Below are positions 1 through 8,379 of a stretch of DNA of 64,000 nucleotides, piece after piece (within the stretch, counting starts at the first letter, position 1; each line of letters opens with the position of its first letter). The notes beneath the pieces were generated by a model that worked only from the letters and a program-made list of their open reading frames with translations, did no database searches and was not told the origin of the DNA. The stretch comes from CAVQXR01 sp963717955 (GTDB lineage: Bacteria > Actinomycetota > Thermoleophilia > Gaiellales > Gaiellaceae), in assembly GCA_963717955.1 (NCBI GenBank), contig CAVQXR010000002.1, positions 62,001-126,000 of the forward strand, in the 5' to 3' direction. The translations under genes were made by a program, and so were the position numbers.

Positions 1-1
1 G

Positions 2-556
2 GAGGTGTGGCTGCTCGGCTCCTCGCTGCAGAGCGCGATCTGGGCGGCCGAGCTCGGCCTTCCCTACGCGTTCGCCGATTTCATCAACCCTGCCGGAGCG
101 GACTGCGCGGCGCTCTACCGCGAGCGGTACACGCCGTCGGAGCGCGCGCCGACTCCACGCGTAGCCGTGTCGGTGTCGGCGATCTGCGCAGACACGGACG
201 AGGAGGCCGACAGGCTCGCCGCGAGCATACGGATGGCGATCACCCTGCTCCACGGCGGCCGGCTGACACCGGTTCCGACCGTCGAGACGGCGGAGCGCTG
301 GCTCGCGCGCGAGGGCCTGCGGGAGCCCATGCCCCCCGGGCGTCGGCTCGTGTTCGGCTCGCCCGCGACCGTCCGCACCGGGCTCGAACAGGTCGCCGCC
401 GACTACCACGCGGACGAGGTCGTCGTCGTCACGACGGTGCACGACCACGGCGCCCGCCGGCGCTCCTACGAGCTGATCGCCGACGCGTTCGGGCTCGCAG
501 CGTCTCCGCGGGCGCTCGTTCAGACGGGGACGAGCGCCTCCATATCTGCCGAGTAG
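2..556 (+). CDS. LLM-class flavin-dependent oxidoreductase, C-terminal part
   Basis: This is the last ~184 codons of a luciferase-like monooxygenase (bacterial luciferase/alkanal monooxygenase superfamily); the 5' part lies outside the window. The opening residues VWLLGSS, followed by AAELGLPYAFADF, match the conserved strand and loop near the flavin site of this family. The C-terminal part carries the usual segment with FGSPATVRTGLEQ and DEVVVVTTVHDH. Such proteins are FMN- or F420-dependent oxidoreductases; the substrate cannot be read from this fragment. Its last 37 bases overlap the 3' end of the convergent aldolase gene. Confidence 0.85.
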   Translation, partial: EVWLLGSSLQSAIWAAELGLPYAFADFINPAGADCAALYRERYTPSERAPTPRVAVSVSAICADTDEEADRLAASIRMAITLLHGGRLTPVPTVETAERWLAREGLREPMPPGRRLVFGSPATVRTGLEQVAADYHADEVVVVTTVHDHGARRRSYELIADAFGLAASPRALVQTGTSASISAE

Positions 557-1542
557 CGGCCGCCCGCGGCGGCCGCGTTGCAGCGCGCCCGGTGAAGGAA
601 GGCCGCCTGGGCCGCCTCGACGTTCTGGGCGGCGCCGCCCCATGCCTTCAGCGCGGAGGCCTGGAGCGCCCGGCCGTACGAGAACGAGAGCGGCCAGGGC
701 CGCCCTTCGATCCGGTTGATCGCATCGAGGTTGGCCGTCGCCTCGACCTCGGACTGGCCGCCCGAGAGGAACACGACGCCGGGAACGGCCGTCGGGACGT
801 GGCGGCGGAAGCTGTCGACGGTCGCCGCGGCGATCCGCTCCGGGCCCGCCTGGTCGGTGTTGCCCTTGCCGGGGATGACCATGTTCGGCTTCAGCAGCGT
901 GCCCTCGAGGTCGACGCGCTGCTCGTCGAGCTCCTCGTAGACCGCCTGCAGCGTGCGGGACGTCGCCTCGTGGCAGGCGTCGATCGAGTGGTCGGTATCC
1001 ATCAGCACCTCGGGCTCGACGATGGGGACGAGGCCGGCTTCCTGACTGAGGGCGGCGTAGCGCGCGAGCGCGTGGGCGTTCGCCCGGATCGCGTAGCGGC
1101 TCGGCATGCCGGGGCCGATCGAGATCGTGGCCCGCCACTTCGCGAACCTCGCACCCATCGCGTGGTACTCGGCGAGCCGCTCGCGGAGCCCGTCGAGCCC
1201 CTCCGTGACGGTCTCGCCCGGCGCGCCGGCCAGCGGCTTCGCCCCCGTGTCGACCTTGATCCCCGGGACGACGCCCTTCGCTGTGAGCAGCTCGGCGAAT
1301 GGCGTCCCGTCGTCGGCGCGCTGGCGGATCGTCTCGTCGAACAGGATCACCCCGCCGATCGAGTGCTCGAAGCCCGGCGTCGTGAAGAGGAGGTTGCGGT
1401 ACGCGCGGCGGTTCTCCTCGGTCGACTCGACGCCGATCGAGTCGAAGCGCTTCTTGATCGTCCCAGTCGACTCGTCCGCGGCCAGGATCCCCTTGCTGTC
1501 GGCGACGATCGACTGGGCGATTACCTTCAGCTCGTGTCCCAT
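520..1542 (-). CDS. Class I fructose-bisphosphate aldolase
   Basis: A 340-residue aldolase that interconverts fructose 1,6-bisphosphate with dihydroxyacetone phosphate and glyceraldehyde 3-phosphate through a lysine Schiff base, in the cytoplasm. It belongs to the animal/plant-type class I family: ILAADESTGT near residue 20, GGVILFDET at ~63-71, GIKVDTG at ~94-100, and the Schiff-base lysine in LLKPNM (K218). The ATG at 1542 is preceded by GAAAGGA and shares one base with the glpX stop (TGATG), so translation is probably coupled. Pairing an aldolase with fructose-1,6-bisphosphatase suggests a gluconeogenic operon. The same strand could be read further upstream, but this start fits the family length. 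Confidence 0.95.
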   Translation of the reverse strand: MGHELKVIAQSIVADSKGILAADESTGTIKKRFDSIGVESTEENRRAYRNLLFTTPGFEHSIGGVILFDETIRQRADDGTPFAELLTAKGVVPGIKVDTGAKPLAGAPGETVTEGLDGLRERLAEYHAMGARFAKWRATISIGPGMPSRYAIRANAHALARYAALSQEAGLVPIVEPEVLMDTDHSIDACHEATSRTLQAVYEELDEQRVDLEGTLLKPNMVIPGKGNTDQAGPERIAAATVDSFRRHVPTAVPGVVFLSGGQSEVEATANLDAINRIEGRPWPLSFSYGRALQASALKAWGGAAQNVEAAQAAFLHRARCNAAAAGGRYSADMEALVPV

Positions 1543-2537
1543 CAGCGGTCCTTTCGGAGGGTCGTCAGCTTCTGCGAAGGATGGTACGCGGCGATTCGCC
1601 GCACCGTCCCGGAGCGGGAGCGCATCACGATCGACTCGGTCTCGATCCCGGCGGAGCTGGCGCGGACGCCATGGAGCAGGGAGCCGCCGGTGACACCGGT
1701 CGCGGCCACGAAGACGTCGTCGCCGGCGACGAGGTCGCCGGCGGTGAGCACGCGGTCGATGTCGTAGCCGTCGTCCAGCAGTGCACGGCGCTCGTCGTCG
1801 TTGCGCGGCCAGAGCTTCGCCTGGATCGCGCCGCCCATGCATTTGATCGCAGCCGCGGAGATCACGCCTTCCGGGGTGCCGCCGATCCCCATCAGCATGT
1901 CGACCCCGGTCGACGCCTGGGTCGCTGCGATCGACGGGGCGACGTCGCCGTCCCGGATGAGGTTCACGCGCGCGCCCGCCTCACGCAGCTCGGCGACGAG
2001 CTGGTCGTGGCGGTCGCGCTCGAGGACGACGACGGTGAGGTCGCCCACGTCCATCTGCTTCGCCGCCGCGACCGCACGGACGTTCTCGGTCGGCGACCGG
2101 TCGATGTCGATCGCGTCGGCCGCCTCGGGGCCGACGGCGATCTTGTCCATGTAGAGAGCGGCGCCCGGGAAGAACATCGAGCCGCGCTCGGCGACGGCGA
2201 TGACCGAGATCGCACCGGGGATCCCGAGCGCGGTCAGGCGCGTTCCCTCGAGCGGATCGACGGCGACGTCGACCTCGGGCCCCCAGCCGGCGCCGACACG
2301 CTCGCCGTTGAAGAGCATGGGCGCCTCGTCCTTCTCGCCCTCGCCGATCACGACGACACCCTGCATCGCGACGGTGTTGATCATGCGGCGCATCAGGTCG
2401 ACGGCCGCCCGGTCGGCCGCGATCTTGTCGCCACGTCCGATCCAGCGGGCGGCGCCCATGGCCCCGGCCTCGGTCACGCGCACGAGCTCGAGCGCGAGGT
2501 TCCGGTCGGGGACGGTGGGGTCCTGTGCGGAAGCCAC
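1542..2537 (-). CDS. glpX: Class II fructose-1,6-bisphosphatase GlpX
   Basis: A 331-residue GlpX-type phosphatase converting fructose 1,6-bisphosphate to fructose 6-phosphate, the committed gluconeogenic step. Family marks are RNLALELVRVTEAGA at the N terminus, VVIGEGEKDEAPML at ~60-75 (metal-binding acidic residues), DVAVDPLEGT at ~89-98, and MGIGGTPEGVISAAA in the second half. It is first of the glpX-aldolase pair. The start is GTG; TAGGAT sits nine bases upstream and there is no Shine-Dalgarno, so the message is probably leaderless. Confidence 0.96.
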   Translation of the reverse strand: MASAQDPTVPDRNLALELVRVTEAGAMGAARWIGRGDKIAADRAAVDLMRRMINTVAMQGVVVIGEGEKDEAPMLFNGERVGAGWGPEVDVAVDPLEGTRLTALGIPGAISVIAVAERGSMFFPGAALYMDKIAVGPEAADAIDIDRSPTENVRAVAAAKQMDVGDLTVVVLERDRHDQLVAELREAGARVNLIRDGDVAPSIAATQASTGVDMLMGIGGTPEGVISAAAIKCMGGAIQAKLWPRNDDERRALLDDGYDIDRVLTAGDLVAGDDVFVAATGVTGGSLLHGVRASSAGIETESIVMRSRSGTVRRIAAYHPSQKLTTLRKDR

Positions 2538-2673
2538 GCCAAATCGATCCTAGCCCTCGCCGGCGCCTCCATGACGACCGGCCCGGACGTGAGTCACCGG
2601 ACGAGATCCTTGACTTCCGACGGCGCCTCTCCGAAGCTGGAACCGACACGGAAAGCAACGAGGGAGGCAGACA

Positions 2674-2877
2674 GTGTCGGTGATCAAGATCATCGAGCTC
2701 GTCGGCAGCTCCGGCGTGAGCTCCGACGACGCGGTGCAGCAGGCGCTCGCCGAGGCGCGGAGGACGCTGCGGAGCATCAAGGCGGTGGACGTCGTCTCGG
2801 TCGGCCTTCGCGGCGACGAGCTGACCGAGTGGCGGGCGCACGTACGCGTCGCCTTCCTCGTCGACCGAGCTGACTGA
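2674..2877 (+). CDS. Dodecin-like protein
   Basis: A 67-residue protein of the dodecin family, small proteins that form hollow dodecamers and store or buffer flavins. It shows the beta-alpha-beta-beta pattern (VIKIIELVGSS, helix DDAVQQALAEARRTL, then TEWRAHVRVAF). The GTG start has AGGGAGG seven bases upstream. In typical dodecins a tryptophan near residue 36 (in LDWFEV) stacks on the flavin; the aligned segment here is IKAVDV, so that aromatic residue is missing by eye. Flavin binding is therefore less certain than family membership. It is divergent from glpX. Confidence 0.85.
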   Translation: MSVIKIIELVGSSGVSSDDAVQQALAEARRTLRSIKAVDVVSVGLRGDELTEWRAHVRVAFLVDRAD

Positions 2878-3020
2878 GCTCCGCGGCCGCCCCGGGCGGT
2901 TCGGCTGGACAATGCGCCGATCGTGCGGCATCCTTGTCCGAAGCGAGAAAACCAGGAAGCCGCGCGCTCGTACGGCAACGTGTCGTCGGGCCAGGCCCGA
3001 AGCGGAGACGGCTTCCGACC

Positions 3021-3551
3021 GTGAACGTGCCCCGGTTCGTCGTGGGCGCCGCATCGAAGGAGCCGATCCTGAGAACTCTCGTCGCCGTGTTCGTTCTGAT
3101 CGCCGCGCTGGCCCTGCCGGCGGCTGCGTCGGCGCACCGGTCGAACGACCTCGTCCACCGAATCGACCACATGGTCGACGACACGAACCGGTTGCTCGGG
3201 GAGATGGGCGAGCCGGGCTACGAGGAGGATCGCCCCTACCAGTCCCTGACCGACGAGACGGCTCTGCGGGTCGTGCTGGCCGAGTGGCGGGCGCGGTTCA
3301 AGCAGGCGCTGAAGAAGAGCTACTGGTGGGACCTCGCGCTCTGTGAGTCCGGCGGCAACTGGAAGATGAAGGGGGAGTACCACGGCGGGCTGTCGTTCCA
3401 TCCGCTGACCTGGGCCGCCTACCGCGGCAGCCTCCCCCGGTACGCGTACAACGCGACGGCCGCCGAGCAGATCCGCGTCGGCCGCCGGGTGCAGGCCGAT
3501 CAGGGCTGGGAAGCGTGGCCCTACTGCTCGAAGAAGATCGGGCTGCGGTAG
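3021..3551 (+). CDS. Secreted Rpf-like transglycosylase
   Basis: A secreted protein of about 176 residues with a resuscitation-promoting-factor-like lysozyme fold at the C terminus. A signal peptide (TLVAVFVLIAALALPAAASA) is followed by a linker and then the catalytic domain, WWDLALCESGGNWKMKG with the catalytic glutamate in CESG, continuing to WPYCSKKIGL where the second cysteine can form the family disulfide. Such enzymes cut peptidoglycan glycan strands and act outside the membrane. GTG at 3021 is preferred because GGAGACGG lies just upstream and it places a normal basic N-region before the signal helix; a TTG 87 bases earlier is possible. Confidence 0.85.
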   Translation: MNVPRFVVGAASKEPILRTLVAVFVLIAALALPAAASAHRSNDLVHRIDHMVDDTNRLLGEMGEPGYEEDRPYQSLTDETALRVVLAEWRARFKQALKKSYWWDLALCESGGNWKMKGEYHGGLSFHPLTWAAYRGSLPRYAYNATAAEQIRVGRRVQADQGWEAWPYCSKKIGLR

Positions 3552-3598
3552 CCGCGGCGGCCCGACCCGCGCCCCCTCCTCCTCGCTCGCCGGCCTGC

Positions 3599-3620
3599 GC
3601 GCCCCGACGTGCGCGGGCGC
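3599..3620. terminator. Possible terminator hairpin between convergent genes
   Basis: GCGCCC and GGGCGC form a 6-bp stem with a 10-base loop between the converging Rpf-like and dehydratase genes. There is no T-tract, so this is a weak call. Confidence 0.35.
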
Positions 3621-3629
3621 CCGGAGCGC

Positions 3630-5219
3630 TCAGAGGGTCGCGCCGAGGATCCAGGGATTGAACTCCTCGGCGCCGATCCCCGCCGCCTCGCTCTTCGTCC
3701 GCTTCCCGGAGGCAACGGCGACGATCTCGTCGAGGATCTCCTCGCCGAGCGCGTCGAGGCTCGCACCGTCGAGCACCTTGCCGGCGTCGATGTCCATGTC
3801 CGGCTCCTGACGCGCGTAGAGCGCACGGTTCGTGGCGATCTTCACCGACGGTGCCGGCTTGTAGCCGAACGCCGAGCCGCGCCCGGTCGTGAACACGACG
3901 ACGTTGCAGCCGCCCGCGACCTGGCCCGTGACCGAGACGGGGTCGTAGCCGGGCGTGTCCATGTGGACGAACCCGCGCTCGGTGACGCGCTCGCCGTAGC
4001 CGACGACCTGGTTCAGCGGAGTCGAGCCGGCCTTCGCGGCCGCGCCGAGGGACTTCTCGTAGATCGTCGTCAGCCCACCGGCCTTGTTGCCCGGGGTCGG
4101 GTTGTTGTCGATCGAGGCGCCCCACCACTCCGTGTACCGCTCCCACCAGCGGATCCTCTCGACGAGCGCCTGCGCCACCTCGGGGCTCCTCGCGCGACGG
4201 GTGAGCAGGTGCTCCGCGCCGTAGATCTCGGTCGTCTCACCGAGGACGACGGTGCCGCCCTGGCGCACGAGCAGGTCGCAGGCCTTGCCGAGCCCCGGGT
4301 TGGCGGTGACACCCGACCAGCTATCGGAACCGCCGCACTGAAGGGCGACCATCAGCTCCGACACCGGGACCGGCTCGCGCACCGCCTCGTTCGCGCCCGG
4401 GAGCAGCCGCTCGACGGCCTCGACGCCCGCCTCGACCGTCCTCGCGAAGCCGCCGTCCTCCTGGATCGTGATCACGCGCGGCTGGTCGCTCTCGACGCCG
4501 GCGTAGTCGATCATGTCGTCGGGCTGATTGACCTCGCAGCCGAGGCTGAGGATCACGTAGCCGGCGACGTTCGGGTGGTGGACGTTCCCCATCAGCGTGC
4601 GCTGGAGCTGATGCATCGCGTCCGATCCGATGTGGGCACCGCAGCCGCCCTTGTGCGGCAGCGCGATCACCCCGTCGACGTTCGGGTAGCGCTCGAGGAT
4701 CCCGGAACGGGTAACCCGATCGGCGACGGCGACGACCGCAGTCGCGGAGCAGTTCACCGACGCGAGAACGGCGACGTAGTTGCGCGTCCCGACGCGGCCG
4801 TCCGGCCGGCGAAAGCCGAGGAACGTGCGACGCTGCGCCTCGGGGACGAGCTCGACCGGCTCGTAGTCGGCGCAGAACGCGTAGTCGAGCTCGAGCTCGC
4901 CGACGGCGAGGTTGTGGCTGTGGACGTGGTCTCCGGGTGCGATCGGCGCGGTCGCGAAGCCGATCACGTGCCCGTAGCGGCGGATCGCGTCGCCGCCCGT
5001 GATCGGTCGCAGCGCGAGCTTGTGGCCGGGCGGGACGAGCCCGGTGACCCGAACGTCCTCCGCTCCCGGGACGTGCAGCACCGTCCCGGCCGCGAGCGGC
5101 TCCTTCGCGATCGCGACCTGATCGTCGGGATGGAGCAGCACCGCGACGTCGCCCAGGGCGACCGGCTCGCGCGGCGCCGTCGCCAGGGCGACCGGTACCG
5201 CGCGCTGCTGACTCGACAT
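3630..5219 (-). CDS. UxaA/GarD-family sugar-acid dehydratase (altronate/galactarate dehydratase)
   Basis: A 529-residue dehydratase of the UxaA/GarD family, which removes water from hexonates or hexarates such as D-altronate or galactarate to give 2-keto-3-deoxy acids. An N-terminal SAF-like region (~20-110, with GHKLALRPI and GDHVHSHNLAVGEL) precedes the main domain, which has FRRPDGRVGTRNYVAV at ~140, HKGGCGAH at ~195, QCGGSDSWSGVTANP at ~310 and GGCNVVVFTTGRGSAFG at ~435. SAF and catalytic parts are fused here as in full-length relatives. A clear GGGAGGGAGAG precedes the ATG. It stands alone, so the exact substrate is not fixed by context; garD and uxaA are both possible. Confidence 0.9.
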   Translation of the reverse strand: MSSQQRAVPVALATAPREPVALGDVAVLLHPDDQVAIAKEPLAAGTVLHVPGAEDVRVTGLVPPGHKLALRPITGGDAIRRYGHVIGFATAPIAPGDHVHSHNLAVGELELDYAFCADYEPVELVPEAQRRTFLGFRRPDGRVGTRNYVAVLASVNCSATAVVAVADRVTRSGILERYPNVDGVIALPHKGGCGAHIGSDAMHQLQRTLMGNVHHPNVAGYVILSLGCEVNQPDDMIDYAGVESDQPRVITIQEDGGFARTVEAGVEAVERLLPGANEAVREPVPVSELMVALQCGGSDSWSGVTANPGLGKACDLLVRQGGTVVLGETTEIYGAEHLLTRRARSPEVAQALVERIRWWERYTEWWGASIDNNPTPGNKAGGLTTIYEKSLGAAAKAGSTPLNQVVGYGERVTERGFVHMDTPGYDPVSVTGQVAGGCNVVVFTTGRGSAFGYKPAPSVKIATNRALYARQEPDMDIDAGKVLDGASLDALGEEILDEIVAVASGKRTKSEAAGIGAEEFNPWILGATL

Positions 5220-5302
5220 CTCGTCTCTCCCTCCCGGCTCGACCGGCCCGTAGCCCCTGCTCCGCCCAGCGTACCCCGGTCGCGATCGGCCGCGCCGTCC
5301 GT

Positions 5303-5473
5303 GTGCCCTTCTCGGCTTCCCGTGGGGCGACGGCAGCGACGAATCAGACAGGCCTCGGCACTTCGCAGAGCGCCCGTGCCGGAGGTGTGCTCGCGCTGTC
5401 TACGCTCCTGCTGCTGGCTGCCGGCTGCGCCGGGCACCATCCGCATCCGACCGGTACACTCCCGCTCGCATGA
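5303..5473 (+). other. Small frame with a lipoprotein signal peptide
   Basis: An open frame ending in LALSTLLLLAAGCAGHHPHP, a near-ideal lipobox (LAAGC) with a His/Pro-rich tail of only 14 residues after the cysteine. Its stop (TGA) overlaps the next ATG. Possible starts are GTG 5303 or GTG 5387, and neither has a well-spaced Shine-Dalgarno. It may be a tiny lipoprotein, a remnant of a longer lipoprotein, or chance. Confidence 0.3.
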
Positions 5474-6717
5474 GCGGGGAGGAACATCCGCAGGGGCAGG
5501 GCGCGTCCACGGGCACCGGCCCGGGCAACGATTCCGCTCCGGCTGCGGAGAAGGCGCCGAGCCCGCACGGGCGCTTTCGCTGGCGGCGCTGGCTCAGCCC
5601 CGTCTGCATCGTCCTCGCCACGATCATCTTCTTCGTCTCGGCGCTGGCGATCTGGATCGACTTCTCGGTGCTCGACTCCGAGGAGTTCTCCGACACCGCG
5701 ACCGAGATCCTCGCGGATCCGCAGGTGCAGCCGGTCCTGGCCGAGTATCTCGTCGGCCAGATCTTCTCCTCGGTCGACGTCGGCGCCTCACTCGAGGAAT
5801 CGCTTCCCGCCCCCGTCAACCGGCTCGTCGGCCCGCTCAGGACCTCGCTCGAGGAGGTCGCCGTACGTGCGACCACGCGACTCCTCGCGTCCGAGGAGTT
5901 CCAAACGCTGTTCGGAACTGCGGTCCAAGCGGCCAGCGAGCAGTTCGTCACCGTGGTCCAGGGCGACGCCGATGCGATCGCGACCGTCGACGGGAAGGTG
6001 GTGCTGAACCTCCAGCCGCTTGCGCAGCGGATCTTCGAGCGCCTCGGGCTCAACACCGAGACCCTGACCCGGCTGCCCGTGGGCCTCGGGCAGGTCGTGG
6101 TCATGGAGGAAACCCAGCTCACCGCCGTGCAGAAGCTCGTGAACGCTCTGCAGGCGATCGCCAAGTGGTTCTGGGTCTTCGCCCTCCTCCTCTACGGCGT
6201 CGGCGTCTGGCTCGCCCGCGGGCGCCGGCGCGAGGCCGTGCGCGGCGTGGCGTTCGGCTGGCTCGTGGTCGGGCTCGGCCTGTTGGCGATCACCCGGCTC
6301 GGCGGAGCGCGCCTCGTCGAGACGCTCGTGGCCGTACCCGAGAACCAGGGCGCAGCGCAGTCCGTCTGGAACATCCTCACCGCGAACCTCAAGGACACCG
6401 GACGAGTGATATCGATCATCGGCCTCATCATCCTGGTCGGTGTCTGGCTCGTCGGCGAGGGCCGCCGGTCCGTCGCGGTCCGCTCCTGGCTCGCTCCTCG
6501 CGTCGCGCACCGGCCGGGGATGCTCTTCGGCGGGGTGTTCGCGCTCGCGCTGCTCGTGCTCGCATTCGGGCCCTCCCGCGAGAACCGCTCCTTCCTCTCG
6601 GTGATCATCGTGCTCGCGTTCCTCGCCCTCGGCGCCGAGGTGCTGCGCAGGGTGATGCTCCGCGACCTGGCGGCACAGCCCGCCGCCGTCGACGGTGAGC
6701 CAGCAGCGGAGCCGTAG
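5470..6717 (+). CDS. Integral membrane protein of unknown function
   Basis: A 415-residue protein with a hydrophilic N terminus (~45 residues, Gly/Pro/Ala-rich), one transmembrane helix (VCIVLATIIFFVSALAIWI), an extracytoplasmic domain of ~165 residues rich in short helices, then a membrane domain with four more hydrophobic segments. The layout resembles actinobacterial membrane proteins with a large external loop between the first and second helices. No catalytic motif was seen. TACACT lies nine bases before the ATG without a Shine-Dalgarno, suggesting a leaderless message. Confidence 0.75.
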   Translation: MSGEEHPQGQGASTGTGPGNDSAPAAEKAPSPHGRFRWRRWLSPVCIVLATIIFFVSALAIWIDFSVLDSEEFSDTATEILADPQVQPVLAEYLVGQIFSSVDVGASLEESLPAPVNRLVGPLRTSLEEVAVRATTRLLASEEFQTLFGTAVQAASEQFVTVVQGDADAIATVDGKVVLNLQPLAQRIFERLGLNTETLTRLPVGLGQVVVMEETQLTAVQKLVNALQAIAKWFWVFALLLYGVGVWLARGRRREAVRGVAFGWLVVGLGLLAITRLGGARLVETLVAVPENQGAAQSVWNILTANLKDTGRVISIIGLIILVGVWLVGEGRRSVAVRSWLAPRVAHRPGMLFGGVFALALLVLAFGPSRENRSFLSVIIVLAFLALGAEVLRRVMLRDLAAQPAAVDGEPAAEP

Positions 6718-6759
6718 AACTGCGTCGGCCGCCGCATCGCGTTGTCTAGGCTGTCCACC

Positions 6760-7410
6760 GTGCGCGTGCGGACCATCCTGCTCGTCGCCTCGCTCGCCGT
6801 CGTGGCCGCCGTCACGGCCGGCTGCGGCGCCTCGGCGCCCGAGGCCGACTTCACGGCCACCCCGGTGAGCGGGCAGGCGCCTGTCACGGTGACGTTCACC
6901 GACACGTCGCAGAACAAGCCGACCAGCTGGCGCTGGGACTTCGGCAACGGCGAGACGTCGATCGAGCAGAATCCGAGCCACGAGTACGGGCTCGCGGGCA
7001 GCTACACGGTGACCCTGACGGCCGCCAACGACGAGGGCTCCGACGACATCGTCAAGCAGGCCCTGATCGCGGTGACGCCGCCGCCCAACCCCGTCTGCGC
7101 CGATCTCCAGGAGCTGCGGGCCACGGTCGGCCAGCTCCAGGAGCTCGAGATCGGTCCGGGGGCGCTCGAGCAGCTGCAACAGATCGGATCCGAGGCGAAG
7201 GCGATCCTCGACCGGATGCGCACCAACGCGGCCGGCGAGTACGCCGACGAGATCGCGGCGGTCGACGAGGCCTACGATGCCATCGTCGCCGCGGTCGCCG
7301 CACTCCAGGATTCGCCGACCGGGGCGATCGACGACGTCGTCACCGCCGTCACCGACGGCGGCGCCGCGCTCGCCGCGCTCGAGGCGGCCGTGGCCGAGGG
7401 GTGCGGATAG
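6760..7410 (+). CDS. PKD-domain lipoprotein
   Basis: A lipoprotein of about 216 residues. The signal peptide ends in the lipobox VTAGC; a PKD (polycystic-kidney-disease) beta-sandwich domain follows, with ADFTATPVSG, WRWDFGNGE and YTVTLTAAND as typical strands. The C-terminal ~110 residues are helical and rich in Ala/Glu/Leu, and the protein ends in a cysteine-containing tail. It is anchored outside the cell and may bind partners; no enzyme activity is visible. GTG at 6760 is chosen over a TTG 18 bases earlier because it gives a compact signal peptide and TAGGCT sits seven bases upstream. Confidence 0.8.
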   Translation: MRVRTILLVASLAVVAAVTAGCGASAPEADFTATPVSGQAPVTVTFTDTSQNKPTSWRWDFGNGETSIEQNPSHEYGLAGSYTVTLTAANDEGSDDIVKQALIAVTPPPNPVCADLQELRATVGQLQELEIGPGALEQLQQIGSEAKAILDRMRTNAAGEYADEIAAVDEAYDAIVAAVAALQDSPTGAIDDVVTAVTDGGAALAALEAAVAEGCG

Positions 7411-7414
7411 CGTC

Positions 7415-7819
7415 ATGCCTGCCGGGCTGCGGTCCGTGCTTCCGCTCGTCGTTCTCCTGCTCGTCGCGGCCGCCTGCGGAGGCGGCGACTCCGCGTCGCT
7501 TCCCGGGACGTCCTGGACGCTGACCTCGCTGGACGGGAACGACCCCGTCGCGGACACGCAGGTAACGGCGAACTTCGCCGACGACGGGACCGTGTCCGGC
7601 TCGGGAGGCTGCAACACGTACAACGGCGGCTACACGGTCGACGGTGCCTCCATTCAGATGGGCCCGTTCGCCTCGACGAGAATGGCCTGCGGCGAGCCGG
7701 TCTCCGCACAGGAGTTCGCATTCTTCGCGGCGATGGAGGGCGCGACGGCCTATACGATCGACGGCGACACGCTCGAGATCGTCTCCGCCGAGGGCACGCT
7801 GACCTTCGCGGCCGCCTGA
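7415..7819 (+). CDS. META/HslJ-domain lipoprotein
   Basis: A 134-residue lipoprotein with lipobox VAAAC and a single META (HslJ-like) domain, recognisable from GTSWTLTSLDG, SGSGGCNTYNGGY and STRMACGEP. Two cysteines in these motifs may form a disulfide. META-domain proteins are periplasmic or surface-exposed and often linked to stress or heat-shock responses; the role here is unknown. It follows the PKD lipoprotein by four bases and is probably co-transcribed with it. Confidence 0.85.
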   Translation: MPAGLRSVLPLVVLLLVAAACGGGDSASLPGTSWTLTSLDGNDPVADTQVTANFADDGTVSGSGGCNTYNGGYTVDGASIQMGPFASTRMACGEPVSAQEFAFFAAMEGATAYTIDGDTLEIVSAEGTLTFAAA

Positions 7820-7865
7820 GCTCTCGCAGGCGTCGGCTGCACGGGTCGCGTAGGATCCGTGGCGG

Positions 7866-8375
7866 ATGCAGATCACGACCGCCGAGACGATCACCGTCGG
7901 CAACGCCTCCGTCGCGACACGCAACGCCGTCGCGACCTGGCTGCTCACGTTCCTCACGCTCGGCATCTTCGGGATCTGGTGGTGGTACCAGGTGAACCGG
8001 GAGCTGCGCGACTACTCGCGGGCCGTCACCCGTCCGTTCCAGATCTCGCCGGTGCTCGCGGCGCTGATGTTCGCGCTCTGGCCGGCCGCGCTCGTCTGGA
8101 CGATGCTCACGACCTACATGGGCGCCCGCAGGATCCGTCACGCGCAGGAGTGGGTCGAGGCGCCGAATCCCGTCTCACCGATCGTCGCCACGCTCCTAGT
8201 GCCGCTGCTGTTCGCGCAGGCGATCTACCTCCAGAACGCGCTCAACGACGTGTGGCGCCGCGCCGGCGCGGGCGCCGGTCCGCCGCCGGACTACACGCTG
8301 GCGAGCGGGCAGGGCGAACAGCTCCGCCGCCAGTCCGAGATCGGCGGGGCCGATCGAGGCGCGCGCTACCGCTGA
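7866..8375 (+). CDS. DUF4234-type membrane protein
   Basis: A 169-residue membrane protein with the DUF4234 signature at the first helices: RNAVATWLLTFLTLGIFGIW followed by WWYQVNRELRDYSR. Three to four transmembrane helices are evident, then a short polar C terminus. The family has no known function. TAGGAT lies nine bases upstream of the ATG and no ribosome binding site is seen, so a leaderless start is likely. Confidence 0.8.
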   Translation: MQITTAETITVGNASVATRNAVATWLLTFLTLGIFGIWWWYQVNRELRDYSRAVTRPFQISPVLAALMFALWPAALVWTMLTTYMGARRIRHAQEWVEAPNPVSPIVATLLVPLLFAQAIYLQNALNDVWRRAGAGAGPPPDYTLASGQGEQLRRQSEIGGADRGARYR

Positions 8376-8379
8376 CCCG

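Noticed and set aside
7..1767. A 586-codon plus-strand frame spanning the aldolase
   Set aside because: Antisense to the aldolase and GlpX genes and out of frame with the monooxygenase end; composition is typical of a shadow frame.
2610..2638. TTGACT as -35 of a dodecin promoter
   Set aside because: No acceptable -10 hexamer at 16-18 bases downstream.
3609..6698. A 1,029-codon plus-strand open frame opposite the dehydratase
   Set aside because: Antisense to a clear UxaA/GarD gene and continuing out of frame through the membrane protein; Arg/Pro/Ala-rich without family motifs. Long shadow frames are expected at ~70% GC.
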